From assembly GCA_963845975.1 (NCBI GenBank), contig CAWJUD010000002.1:2170001-2234000 (forward strand): a stretch of DNA of 64,000 bases, in the 5' to 3' direction. A program made the translations under genes and the position numbers. The notes under the pieces are model-generated. The model saw only the letters and a program-made list of their open reading frames with translations, did no database searches and was not told where the DNA came from. Positions 1 through 8,090 of the stretch are shown here, in pieces (the stretch's first letter is position 1; each line of letters opens with the position of its first letter). The stretch is from JBEKIK01 sp963845975 (GTDB lineage: Bacteria; Planctomycetota; Planctomycetia; Pirellulales; Thermoguttaceae).

Positions 1-116
1 CCGATGCGTGAAGCCGGCAGAATCCCCTTAGCGATTAATCGAGAGACAGCCAGGGGCGTTGTGTTCAGGGCATCGGCTGTGGTTTTAACGTCCAGAAAAT
101 CGGCTATAGCGGGCAT
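1..116 (-). CDS. Helix-turn-helix (excisionase-like) protein, N-terminal part
   Basis: A leftward frame starts with ATG at 116 and stays open to the left edge, giving 38 residues beginning MPAIADFLDVKTTADALN. The pattern of a short lead, 'TTADALNTTPLAVSRLIAKGILPASR', matches the MerR-like helix-turn-helix of excisionase/AlpA-type proteins: helix, turn, recognition helix, then a G-x-[IL]-P-A-x-[RK] wing. Such proteins bind DNA as recombination directionality factors or regulators. The position on an integrase-bearing island fits that role. Only the first domain is visible, so a larger protein is possible. Confidence 0.6.
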   Translation of the reverse strand, partial: MPAIADFLDVKTTADALNTTPLAVSRLIAKGILPASRI

Positions 117-197
117 GGTTGAAAACTCCGGTGAAAATTTGGTTATCCGCCCATGATAGTTTTTTGGGGTGGCCTATTTACAGCCCTGGATATGTAA

Positions 198-578
198 CTA
201 CGCCGATTTTTTTGGAGCACGCCGGCGAATGCTTACGGCCGGGACCACACGCTTGGGCCGGTCGGGTTGTTTATGGCAGGCAGGATTTCGGCAGCGCAGG
301 TATTGGATCTGAGCTGATCCGGACCGTTTGGAATCGCGGATCACGATAACATCGCCGCAATACTTGCATCGGTCGCCGGGCTGAGTCGGCAATTTCGCCG
401 GGTCGCCTGGTTGAATGGGCGGCGCCGGCGGCCCGGAAAACAGATCTTGAATAAATTCCGCCGGGGTTTTTCCCGCGGCCGCAATCGCGGCGAAGATATA
501 ATCCGGTTCCAAGGCTCGGTCGGGCCGGAGTTCGGCAATCATTCTAGCATATTCGGATTTTTGAGGCGGATTTTTCAT
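198..578 (-). CDS. Small zinc-ribbon protein of the island
   Basis: This 126-residue protein is not recognised as a named family. The N-terminal half is Pro-rich and low complexity (residues 40-65). The C-terminal half carries C-x2-C (CKYCG, near residue 72) and a later C-x4-C (CRNPAC), spaced as in a one-zinc ribbon, followed by a basic tail ending RRRAPKKSA. A nucleic-acid-binding role is plausible but is inference. No good ribosome-binding site precedes the ATG, so the start is uncertain. It lies between the excisionase-like fragment and a winged-helix-like gene, all on the same strand. Confidence 0.5.
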   Translation of the reverse strand: MKNPPQKSEYARMIAELRPDRALEPDYIFAAIAAAGKTPAEFIQDLFSGPPAPPIQPGDPAKLPTQPGDRCKYCGDVIVIRDSKRSGSAQIQYLRCRNPACHKQPDRPKRVVPAVSIRRRAPKKSA

Positions 579-759
579 AGATCAAGGAGAGATGGGGAGA
601 ATCTACCGAATCGCTCACTATCAGCCCAATCCGTCAAGGGCCAGGACCTCGGGAGGGACCCGTGACCCGGGGCCTCGACCGGAATAAGGGAATCTCTTTT
701 TCCCTTCTGGCAATTTCCCAGGGGCCAGCGCCTTGTTCATTCTCTCGCTAGTTCCCTTC

Positions 760-1119
760 TTATTCGTGGTTGAAACCTATTCGAGGTGAAATAACCCAGA
801 CCGTCGCTGCGCGTCCTGATCTTGTTGGCCGTGTTTGACCGCTATCGATAATCAAGCTGGCGTCGCGTAACTCTACCCGCCGCGGCCGGCCGGTGTCCGA
901 TGCAAGATCCAAGGCCGTGCAAATTTCTTCGTCCGTTGCGCCGTATTCTCTCCGCGCTCTGATAAGGGCCATCACTCGTTGTCGGATATAGCGGACCTCG
1001 CCGGCGATCGCCCGGGCCGCGGCCTGGCTGGTCGCGCTGCCAGGTGCAAACGGAGCTGCCGGCTTGTCGATCGGGATGGCCAGCTTTCGCGGTTCATCGA
1101 AAAGCGCTAATTGTTGCAT
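760..1119 (-). CDS. Small winged-helix-like island protein
   Basis: The start at the ATG giving MQQLALFDEP is preferred. It yields a 119-residue protein whose frame overlaps the end of the upstream gene by 13 bases, as in translationally coupled pairs. The longer in-frame extension upstream is antisense-like and basic, and is ignored. Residues 45-110 run from 'VMALIRARREYGATDEEICTALDL' to 'PRRVELRDASLIIDSG', a helix-turn-helix followed by a wing-like R-x-x-E-L-R-D-A-x-L-I-x-D segment. Proteins with this pattern are common in phages and islands and are thought to bind DNA. The exact function is unknown. Confidence 0.55.
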   Translation of the reverse strand: MQQLALFDEPRKLAIPIDKPAAPFAPGSATSQAAARAIAGEVRYIRQRVMALIRARREYGATDEEICTALDLASDTGRPRRVELRDASLIIDSGQTRPTRSGRAATVWVISPRIGFNHE

Positions 1120-1994
1120 GGATTGTTGACCTCTCGCATGGTCGTGTTTCCTTTTCGGGCTTCTAACTCTTGATCGAGCTTGCACCAAAACTCGTTGGCT
1201 TTCGACCGAACGATCCTGAGAAGTCTGCCGAATTGGGATTTTTGCTCCGCTTCCGATCCGATGCCAAGATAACTGACCATTTTTTCCATTAGACAGGTAC
1301 GGAATAGTGTTATGGGCTGGCGTGCTTTTTGACCCTGATTTTTCACGGCGACCGCGGAGTATCTTAGCCATTTGTCGCCATCTTTCAGCGCCAATGAAAG
1401 AACACAAGCACTTAAAATTAGTTCCCGATCTTCTTCCGCCGGTAACATATTTTTCACGATGCCAGGCCGGCTGTGGTAGATGGTCTTCCATACCTTGTAG
1501 AAAAGCGGTTTTACTTGATCCCAACTCACTGACTTGATGAAGAGGATTAATTTATCTTCTTCTTCATCAGGACAACGCACCCGCGGGGATATATTGTCGC
1601 CGGCCGGAATTAACTGCGCGGTTATTTCGGAATCCGGAATTAAGCGCGCAGTTATTTCCGTATTTTCCATAAACGCAAATCGTGGCTGCGGATCGGGCCG
1701 CTTGCCTCGATTGTGCGGATTCGGCGACCAAACATAAATGAACCATCCCGATTTTTGCTTGTCAACTATATCGACTAGCGACTCTCTTTCCAACTGCTCA
1801 AACCAATCTTTTGCGCAACGTGCATCCTTTCCTAATTCGAGCCCGACCTGCGCCGGGTCAATAAAAATATAATCCGGCTGCCGACCTGCGATATTCCACA
1901 ACAGCCAATAACAAAGTTTACTGGGTCCGCGCAGTCTTTTGTGTCGCATCACCCAATAGAGATTTGTAATGTTCGGATCCTTCCAACCACTCAT
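1107..1994 (-). CDS. Island hypothetical protein, possible replication-initiation type
   Basis: The ATG giving MSGWKDPNITNLYW is chosen because AGGAAGG lies about 10 bases upstream; the TTG three codons earlier would leave no spacing. The product is 295 residues with no signal peptide. An N-terminal part rich in Trp and aromatic residues (about 1-120: 'YWLLWNIAGRQPDYIFIDPAQVGLELGKD...WFEQLERESLVDIVD') resembles the winged-helix front of phage and plasmid replication proteins. The middle has an acidic linker (PDEEEDK), and the C-terminus is helical and charged. No catalytic motif was found. It is the first gene of a coupled pair with the winged-helix-like gene. Confidence 0.45.
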   Translation of the reverse strand: MSGWKDPNITNLYWVMRHKRLRGPSKLCYWLLWNIAGRQPDYIFIDPAQVGLELGKDARCAKDWFEQLERESLVDIVDKQKSGWFIYVWSPNPHNRGKRPDPQPRFAFMENTEITARLIPDSEITAQLIPAGDNISPRVRCPDEEEDKLILFIKSVSWDQVKPLFYKVWKTIYHSRPGIVKNMLPAEEDRELILSACVLSLALKDGDKWLRYSAVAVKNQGQKARQPITLFRTCLMEKMVSYLGIGSEAEQKSQFGRLLRIVRSKANEFWCKLDQELEARKGNTTMREVNNPCNN

Positions 1995-2021
1995 TTTTTC
2001 CAACCTTCCTAAAAAGTATTT

Positions 2022-2348
2022 TTACACTCCATGCGCTGCAAGGCGCTTTTCAGCGGCGTCGATGGCTTCCTTTTGCCGCGGGAAAATTTTCGCCGGCCGC
2101 GACTGGGGAATCGCGCCCTGATCCTCTTCACTCAGGCGAGTCAGGGAGTCGAAAAATCTTTGTAAACTTTCGCGCGAGCAGCATCTTGTTGATCCGCACA
2201 TGATGTATTCAAGTTTAACGCCACGAATCCCCACGCTAGACCATCGGTAAAGTGTTGCGATTTTTGGGCGCTTTCCGGCCCGACGTTTAGGCAAGATTCG
2301 CACGGCGTCGGCGAAAGAGAGGATCGTCTCTGAGCTTATATTGATCAC
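2022..2348 (-). CDS. DUF1580 domain protein
   Basis: This 108-residue protein has a GTG start preceded by GGAG about 9 bases upstream. It shows the pattern I associate with DUF1580, a small family described from planctomycetes: '[FL]xxAVRILPKRRAGKRPKIATLYRWSSVGIRGVKLEY', then a '[GS]xxCxSRESLQRFFDSLTRL' segment. The shape suggests a helix-turn-helix with a two-stranded wing, and so a DNA-binding or directionality factor, but no function is established. It sits on the same strand as, and upstream of, the other island genes. Its presence is one of the best phylum indicators in the window. Confidence 0.75.
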   Translation of the reverse strand: MINISSETILSFADAVRILPKRRAGKRPKIATLYRWSSVGIRGVKLEYIMCGSTRCCSRESLQRFFDSLTRLSEEDQGAIPQSRPAKIFPRQKEAIDAAEKRLAAHGV

Positions 2349-2512
2349 GACTCACTCCATGCGTTATTGCGGTTGTGCGCAAACAACACATGAAGTAAAG
2401 CAGAAAAGCCTTAGAAGTCAGTGGCTTTTTGGTGGCTAGTTAGTGCCAGAATTGCCCCAGAGGTAGGGCAATCAGACTAATTATATTCAGAATTGAGCAA
2501 AAGACAGGGGGT

Positions 2513-3805
2513 TCATTGCTTAACCAATGGAGGTGAATCGGGTCGATAGTATCCAATACCTTTTTTATTTTTGATCCGGTCTGCTTTCATTAATTCATTA
2601 ATGCCTCCAGGTTTATATAAACGTCGTCCATCACCACAGCAAACTTTATTGGCCAAAGAGAGTTTTGTTAAAGCCTTGCCATCGAGAGCTTTTAAAATAA
2701 GTTGCTGGAGAAAATTCGGAACAAATTCATTATTTGTGGATGTCTCTAATTTCGGCAAAAGAAATTCACGGTCAGTGATGCGCCCTTTTTTATCCCGATG
2801 CCAGCTTAAACCCGACTCTCTATTCAACTTGATCTGATCCAGTTCCGTAGGATCATAAGTATAAACTGTTTGAGTTCCAAGCCCGGTGTACCTCTTCTCC
2901 TTAATCCGATTCAGTTTTTCTGGCTTTCCCTTTTCATCGACTCCTAACCAGAAACAGCCTAGCTTCGCGTAACGATTGATCGAATCGCGTCGAGTTCCTA
3001 ATTTTTCCGCGGCCTCCGCGGCTGTGAGGCGGTTTAGATAAATCTTTATTGTCTTTGAGGGCTTTCCCGAGGAATGTGCATCATCGATATTCTGAAGGTC
3101 AGTTAATGACCATTCGTACAAAGGCTTGCAATGACCTCTGCTTTTTCGTCGTGATAGGGGTATTTTTTGAGCGATAAGTTTTCTTCCACCCAACCAGCGG
3201 CAACCGCGATGAAGCCAATCATATAAAAGGCCGAAAGTCATCCAAGGAAACTTTTTAAGGGCTTCATTTGTAGAGATATAGCCGCTTGAAAACTCAACCT
3301 GAGGAATCAATGGTGTCTTTTTTAATACCCTTTGTTCAATACTTTCCTGAAGATAAACATAAACTTCTCGCCATCGATTACCATGTGTTCGCATCCATCT
3401 TCTCTGATACTTCAGTTTTGATCTTTTCTCCCTACGCCGAGATCCCAGTGTACTTTTGCCTATATTTAGAATCGCGTCGGCTGTAGTCTCCGTAATCCAC
3501 CTTCGGCCGAGTCGATCTATAAAGATTCCGTCATTCGGTTGGCCTTTTAGATCAGAAAGAATCATGGCCTCACTTTCAGAAATAGCCAATATATTACGCA
3601 ATCCAAAATGCTTTCCACCCGGAGTAGGATGAGAAAATGGCACCAGCTTAGTACGAATTACCTTGCCATTAACCCTTGATTTGTTGCGGATCATTTGCCA
3701 GATTTTTTGGACCTGACTATTGATCAATTTTGCTGCTTGCTTACAAGTGATCCACCATTCTCCATCGATCCAGAATCGTCCCTTGTTAGAATTGTTTTCA
3801 CTCAT
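2513..3805 (-). CDS. Protein with several helix-turn-helix-like modules
   Basis: The start is the ATG giving MSENNSNKG, because AAAGGAGGG lies 7 bases upstream; in-frame sequence further up lacks a site. The product is 430 residues. Several segments look like separate MerR/excisionase-type helix-turn-helix units: 'WWITCKQAAKLINSQVQKIWQMI' near 18, 'RRWITETTADAILNIGKSTLGSRR' near 103, 'GYISTNEALKKFPWMTFGLLYDWLHRGCRWL' near 175, and 'RLTAAEAAEKLGTRRDSINRYAKLGCFWL' near 262. The C-terminal 70 residues look winged-helix-like. It lies directly downstream of the integrase, so a role in excision or island control is plausible. I do not recognise a named family. Confidence 0.55.
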   Translation of the reverse strand: MSENNSNKGRFWIDGEWWITCKQAAKLINSQVQKIWQMIRNKSRVNGKVIRTKLVPFSHPTPGGKHFGLRNILAISESEAMILSDLKGQPNDGIFIDRLGRRWITETTADAILNIGKSTLGSRRREKRSKLKYQRRWMRTHGNRWREVYVYLQESIEQRVLKKTPLIPQVEFSSGYISTNEALKKFPWMTFGLLYDWLHRGCRWLGGRKLIAQKIPLSRRKSRGHCKPLYEWSLTDLQNIDDAHSSGKPSKTIKIYLNRLTAAEAAEKLGTRRDSINRYAKLGCFWLGVDEKGKPEKLNRIKEKRYTGLGTQTVYTYDPTELDQIKLNRESGLSWHRDKKGRITDREFLLPKLETSTNNEFVPNFLQQLILKALDGKALTKLSLANKVCCGDGRRLYKPGGINELMKADRIKNKKGIGYYRPDSPPLVKQ

Positions 3806-3926
3806 AGAAAACCCTCCTTTAAATTTCCGGGCGGTCCGCCGGCGGCCGTGGCGGAGGGTTGGAAAGGCCACGACGCGCCGGCCGGCCTATGCGGGAAGCT
3901 AACCCGCGACCCGGCAAGTTTTATTA

Positions 3927-5144
3927 TTATCCGATTTCGTTTACGATTTTAATAGCCTTCTTTGCATCCCGCTGGGCGTAAATTTCGGTAGTGTCCGCCT
4001 TGGAATGCCCTAAGATGATCTGGGCGGCCTCCAGGCCGAAGTCTCTTCTTATTTGCGTTGCCGCGCTATGCCGGAGTTGGTTGGGATGCCAATTCGGCAA
4101 AAACGCCGGCTTATCGATGCCCATGTGCTCGGCATCCGCTTGGATCTGCTTATTGGCCAGGACCACGGCCCGGGCGATCGCCCGACGATAGGAACTTTTG
4201 TCATACCGATCGGCCGGCGGGCGTTTCCGCCTGGTCTTACGCCGGTTTTGCTGGGATGGCTGGATCCGGGTCTTGCGCTTGGAGCGTCGATTTGCGTTGC
4301 GGTGTTGCTCGGATTCGAGCGGCTGAAAGCAAAACGCATCGGCCGGTCGTAAAAGGTAGGGGCGGAGAATGTCTTGCCCCCGGGGTCCGATAAAAATTAA
4401 CCGCTGTTTGTCGAGGTGCTCAGTCTTGTGGCTGGCCAACCGATATTCCCAAACGGCCTTGCTTCGATCCACGTCGATGGGCCGGACCTGGCAAATCTCT
4501 CCAGGCCGGGCGCCGGTAAGCCGCTGTAGACGCACCATGTCGGCCACCATGGCCGGGAGGTAGAATAGGGTGGCATTGATCACTTCATCCGGCACGGGGC
4601 CAACAGAGGCCGTTTCCCGGGCCTGTGATCGCCCCTTGCGGAGCCCGTCCATGCTTCGAAGGGCTTCAAAGGCCGATGGTTTTAACAATTCACGCGAAAC
4701 CCCCCATTTAAATATCCGTTTTAGGCAATGGATCTGGGCATTGATGTAATGCCGGCTGAGCTTTCGGTCAATCATGGTCTGCCGCACGTCCTGCAGCGCC
4801 AGGGGGCCGAATTCCGCGGCCAGGGTGCGGCCATAAAGACCCTTTATCAGCCTAATCGCCAGTTTGATTTGTTCGACGGTCCGCGTCGGCAGACCGTTTT
4901 TGCGATAGTAGCCGACACAAAAATCCATGTACTCGGCACACAATTGGACGACGGTTAGATTTTCGTCGTATTCCAATGGCGGGGCAGGAACGTCTATTTC
5001 GGCGAGAATTCGCCTATAGGCTTTGCGACTTTCCGCGGATCCGAAGGGACCCAGATAGACTTGCCGCCCTTGGATGCGAACGTAGGCGCGGCCGCTGCGT
5101 TTATGAAGACAATACTTGGGAACATGATCGCTCTTTTTCGACAT
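3927..5144 (-). CDS. Tyrosine recombinase (phage-type integrase)
   Basis: This 405-residue site-specific recombinase would cut and rejoin DNA at the island ends through a covalent phosphotyrosine. The start giving MSKKSDHV is chosen because GGAGGG precedes it by 6 bases. An AP2-like arm-binding N-terminus ('RAYVRIQGRQVYLGPFGSAES') is followed by a core-binding SAM-like domain (about 60-165) and the catalytic domain. Catalytic residues seen are R213 (TGARPGE), R358 (QLRHSAAT), H380 (LGHS) and nucleophile Y389 (TTEIYAQRD). The usual His of box II is Asn355 here, a substitution I believe is common in related enzymes. It reads away from the adjacent tRNA-like sequence, the typical island arrangement. 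Confidence 0.93.
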   Translation of the reverse strand: MSKKSDHVPKYCLHKRSGRAYVRIQGRQVYLGPFGSAESRKAYRRILAEIDVPAPPLEYDENLTVVQLCAEYMDFCVGYYRKNGLPTRTVEQIKLAIRLIKGLYGRTLAAEFGPLALQDVRQTMIDRKLSRHYINAQIHCLKRIFKWGVSRELLKPSAFEALRSMDGLRKGRSQARETASVGPVPDEVINATLFYLPAMVADMVRLQRLTGARPGEICQVRPIDVDRSKAVWEYRLASHKTEHLDKQRLIFIGPRGQDILRPYLLRPADAFCFQPLESEQHRNANRRSKRKTRIQPSQQNRRKTRRKRPPADRYDKSSYRRAIARAVVLANKQIQADAEHMGIDKPAFLPNWHPNQLRHSAATQIRRDFGLEAAQIILGHSKADTTEIYAQRDAKKAIKIVNEIG

Positions 5145-5167
5145 TGTGCAACCCTCCATCTTAAAAA

Positions 5168-5187
5168 AGTGTCAATTAGTGTCAATT
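5168..5187. repeat. Directly repeated decamer upstream of the integrase
   Basis: Two perfect, abutting copies of AGTGTCAATT lie 24 bases upstream of the integrase start, between it and the tRNA-like sequence. Position and form suit integrase arm-type sites or an operator controlling integrase expression. This is inference from placement only. Confidence 0.45.
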
Positions 5188-5261
5188 GACGCTCGACTTC
5201 AGGCCGCACTTGCGAACGCCGCAAGGTATCTAACACAAGATTCGGCAAAGGTTTAAAACGA

Positions 5262-5335
5262 GTGGGCGTATGCGACTTGAACGCATGGCCTCCAGCTTGT
5301 CGAGCTGGCGCTCTAACCAACTGAGCTAAGCACCG
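5262..5335 (-). tRNA. tRNA-Val(GAC)-like sequence, probably defective
   Basis: A cloverleaf is visible: D arm GCTC/GAGC with loop AGTTGGTTA, anticodon arm CCAGC/GCTGG, and T arm ATGCG/CGCAT with loop TTCAAGT. The anticodon reads GAC (Val). Two defects stand out. Only three of seven acceptor pairs form (5' CGGTGCT against 3' ACGCCCA), and position 33, normally U, is C. No CCA is encoded. The 3' end faces the integrase, so the 3' acceptor strand may have been replaced during integration. It could be a tRNA remnant at an attachment site. Confidence 0.55.
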
Positions 5336-5822
5336 GTTTCTTCCAGCCTAGCGGCTTTTGACCGCTTAAAGCCAAATTGAAGTCCGAAATGATAATTGTG
5401 ACATTCGATTTTCTAACAGTCAACAGACCGGCCGGTTGTCGAATTACGCCCCCCCTCATACAGGTGTTAAGAATCAATGTTAAAACTTACTTGATTAGAT
5501 GGAAAAGGGATATGGGATGCAAAATCCCTCACCCTAACCCTCTCCCGGAGGGAGAGGGGACATGATTCAAGCTCTCCCGGAGGGAGAAGGAACGTGATTT
5601 CATTCGTACTTGGATAAAAATGGGAGGAGATTTCATCTACTCCCGGGAGGAAAGTGACTATAATAACAAAATCTTTTACTGCCAGAGCAATTCACTCTTG
5701 ATACAATTGTTATGAATCCTATACTTGAGAGGCAGTGTGCCTTTGCCTGACAGCGGCTTGGTGTCCTTTGTAACGACATCCCGCTCGACGGCCAAATATC
5801 CAATCCAGTCACGCAGGAGAGT
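5336..5822. other. Gap between the tRNA-like sequence and thrS
   Basis: No gene is supported here. The stretch holds a CCCTCACCC...GAGGGGA palindromic repeat and a shorter second copy, and the leader of thrS. A GGAGA ribosome-binding site lies just before the thrS ATG. No T-box or other riboswitch architecture was recognised. Confidence 0.6.
5526..5592. repeat. REP-like palindromic repeat, one full and one partial copy
   Basis: The full copy is CCCTCACCC, then a CTCTCCC/GGGAGAG stem, then GGGA (5526-5560). A shorter CTCTCCC/GGGAGA hairpin follows at 5572-5588. The same framework recurs at 9459-9526 (reversed), 14760-14794, 21084-21124 and 57771-57819. Confidence 0.8.
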
Positions 5823-7823
5823 ATGCTGAAAGTAAATCTGCCCGACGGAAGCATTTTGCAGTATTCGCGTCGCGTTCGTCCGCTGGATATCGCCGCCGAT
5901 ATCGGCCCCCGACTGGCTAAAGCGACCTTGGCCGCCCAAGTGGACGGCCGTTTTATAGGGGCCGATCAGCCTTTGCCCGAGGAAGGGCAAATCTCGCTGC
6001 GGCTTATTAATAAAAAGGATCCCGAAGCCTTGGACATCATGCGCCATTCGTGCGCGCACGTGATGGCCCGAGCGGTGATGCGATTGTTTCCCGGCGTGCA
6101 ATTGGCGTTTGGTCCGACCATCGAAAACGGCTTTTACTACGATTTTCAACTGGAGCACGTGCTTTCGGAAGAGGATTTTCCCCGCATCGAGGCCGAAATG
6201 GCTGGAATCGTCAAGGAAGACGAAGCCTTCGAGCGCGTGGAAATGGATCGGCTGGAAGCGGTCCAGTTTTGTACGGACTTGGGACAGACGCTCAAGGTCG
6301 AGCACATCGAGGACGGTTTGAGAGACGAGGCCGCGGTTTCGTTTTACCGGCAAGGCGAATTCATCGATCTATGCCGGGGGCCTCACGTGCCCAGCCCGGG
6401 AGCGATCGGGGCCTTCAAACTCCTTTCCGTGGCCGGTGCCTATTGGAAGGGCGACGCGTCCAGGCAGCAGTTGCAGCGGATTTACGGCACGGCCTGGTTC
6501 AGCCGTGAGGAACTTGATGAATATATCCACAAAGTCGAGGAGGCCAAGCGCCGCGATCACCGCGTGTTGGGCCGGAAATTGGAACTTTTCATGATCGACC
6601 CGGCCGTGGGTTCGGGGCTGGTTTTTTGGTTGCCCAAAGGGGCGATCATCCGCCGCGAATTGGAAAACTTCATCTACGACGAGTTGATCAAAAGCCACTA
6701 TCAGCCGGTGTATACGCCGGTGATAGGCAACGTGCATTTATACGAGACCTCGGGCCATTATCCTTATTATAAAGACTCCCAATTCCCGCCCATCGAAATG
6801 GCCGACGGCGACCGTTATCTGCTCAGGCCCATGAACTGTCCGCACCATATTACGATCTACAAATCCAAACCGCGGAGTTATCGCGAGTTGCCCCTGCGCC
6901 TGGCCGAATTCGGCACGGTCCACCGCTTCGAGATGTCGGGCGAGCTGAACGGCATGACCCGCGTGCGCGGGTTCACGCAGGACGACGCCCATATCTTCTG
7001 CACCGAGGACCAGGTGGCCGGCGAGTTCCGCGGCTGCATGGACATGACGCAACTGGTTCTAAAAACCCTGGGTCTTGACGATTATCGCGTGCGGCTGGGA
7101 TTTCGCGATCCGGTCGGCGACAAGTACGTCGGCACTCCGGAAATCTGGCGGCGGGCCGAGGAGTCGCTGGAAGAGGTCTGCCGGGAAATGGGATTGTCGA
7201 ACGTTCGGGTGGAACGGGGTGAAGCGGCCTTCTACGGTCCCAAGGCCGATTTCATCGTAGCCGACTGCATCGGCCGCGAATGGCAATTGGGCACCGTGCA
7301 ACTGGATTATAACCTGCCCAGCGCTCAACGCTTTGCCCTGGAATACATTGGACCGGACAACACTCCGCACCGGCCGGTGATGATCCATCGTGCGCCGTTC
7401 GGTTCGTTCGAACGGTTCGTGGGCATGCTCATCGAACATTTCGCCGGGGCATTCCCCTTGTGGCTGGCGCCCGAGCAGGTCCGAGTGATGGTCGTGAGCC
7501 AAAAAGTGGAAGAGTACGGACGCAAGATCCAAGAGCGGTTGTCAGAAGCCGGGTTAAGGACGACCGGCGACTACCGGGCGGAAAAAATCGGGGCAAAAAT
7601 ACGCGACGCGCAGTTGGAATTGATCCCTTACATGTTTATCATTGGCGGCAGGGAGGCCGAAGAAGATAAAGTCTCGGTCCGCGACCGCCTGGCAGGCGAT
7701 CTAGGCCCCATGCCCATCAATCAGGCAATAGACAAATTAAAAACCGAAATTCGCAATAAGACTATCCGCCAGGTGGTTAAAGGGCAAGGTTTAGGAGTTA
7801 GGGGCGAGGGAAAAAAAGGATGA
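5823..7823 (+). CDS. thrS: Threonine--tRNA ligase
   Basis: Class II synthetase charging tRNA-Thr in the cytoplasm. The 666 residues contain a TGS domain (about 1-65), the editing domain with HSCAH (near 75) and the DLCRGPH segment, then the catalytic core. Zinc-site and active-site stretches seen are MNCPHH, motif 2 (FEMSGELNGMTRVRGFTQDDAH) and motif 3 (HRAPFGSFERF), followed by an anticodon-binding domain. GGAGA sits just upstream of the ATG. It heads the thrS-infC-rpmI-rplT-pheST order. The last 20 or so residues (GQGLGVRGEGKKG) are encoded by G-rich, repeat-like DNA and look like a late C-terminal extension. Confidence 0.98.
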   Translation: MLKVNLPDGSILQYSRRVRPLDIAADIGPRLAKATLAAQVDGRFIGADQPLPEEGQISLRLINKKDPEALDIMRHSCAHVMARAVMRLFPGVQLAFGPTIENGFYYDFQLEHVLSEEDFPRIEAEMAGIVKEDEAFERVEMDRLEAVQFCTDLGQTLKVEHIEDGLRDEAAVSFYRQGEFIDLCRGPHVPSPGAIGAFKLLSVAGAYWKGDASRQQLQRIYGTAWFSREELDEYIHKVEEAKRRDHRVLGRKLELFMIDPAVGSGLVFWLPKGAIIRRELENFIYDELIKSHYQPVYTPVIGNVHLYETSGHYPYYKDSQFPPIEMADGDRYLLRPMNCPHHITIYKSKPRSYRELPLRLAEFGTVHRFEMSGELNGMTRVRGFTQDDAHIFCTEDQVAGEFRGCMDMTQLVLKTLGLDDYRVRLGFRDPVGDKYVGTPEIWRRAEESLEEVCREMGLSNVRVERGEAAFYGPKADFIVADCIGREWQLGTVQLDYNLPSAQRFALEYIGPDNTPHRPVMIHRAPFGSFERFVGMLIEHFAGAFPLWLAPEQVRVMVVSQKVEEYGRKIQERLSEAGLRTTGDYRAEKIGAKIRDAQLELIPYMFIIGGREAEEDKVSVRDRLAGDLGPMPINQAIDKLKTEIRNKTIRQVVKGQGLGVRGEGKKG

Positions 7824-7867
7824 AGGCTGAGGGATGAAGGACGGATGCGGAATACTGAATAAGAGTT

Positions 7868-7976
7868 TCTAACAAAATGAAACAGAACGATTGTAAACCT
7901 TTAAATGGATGCCAATTTTCCGAGGTTTTTACGTTACTGCTAGCAAGCTGGCAGTGGCACACGTCATTTTGTTAGA
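7868..7976. repeat. MITE-like element with 12-bp inverted ends
   Basis: Perfect inverted ends TCTAACAAAATG (7868-7879) and CATTTTGTTAGA (7965-7976) enclose about 85 bp that include TGCTAGCAAGCTGGCAGTGGCA. The ends resemble those at 21066-21134. No gene is inside. It separates thrS from infC. Confidence 0.6.
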
Positions 7977-8090
7977 GGCTCTAAATACTTTATGCTACGA
8001 AATAAAAACTAAAAACTGCAAATTGTGAACCAAGTCCATCTGTTGATAACTGAAAATACATAACCGTAAACCGAAAACCTTTGGAGTAAA

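Larger units (their letters stand above)
1..5335. mobile_element. Right part of an integrated genomic island
   Basis: A tyrosine integrase lies about 120 bp from the 3' end of a tRNA-like sequence, and all genes to its left are leftward, small and accessory in type (helix-turn-helix proteins, a zinc-ribbon protein, DUF1580). Housekeeping genes begin right after the tRNA. This is the usual layout of an island integrated at a tRNA 3' end. The left end lies outside the window, so the attachment-site duplication cannot be checked. The island assignment is inference from gene content and order. Confidence 0.72.

Noticed and set aside
760..1524. 254-residue version of the winged-helix-like island protein
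   Set aside because: The N-terminal 135 codons run antisense-like through the neighbouring gene. The shorter frame starting at 1119 overlaps that gene by only 13 bases and has a sensible composition.
5336..5822. T-box or riboswitch upstream of thrS
   Set aside because: No specifier stem, T-box sequence or other known aptamer pattern was found; the hairpins there belong to dispersed repeats.
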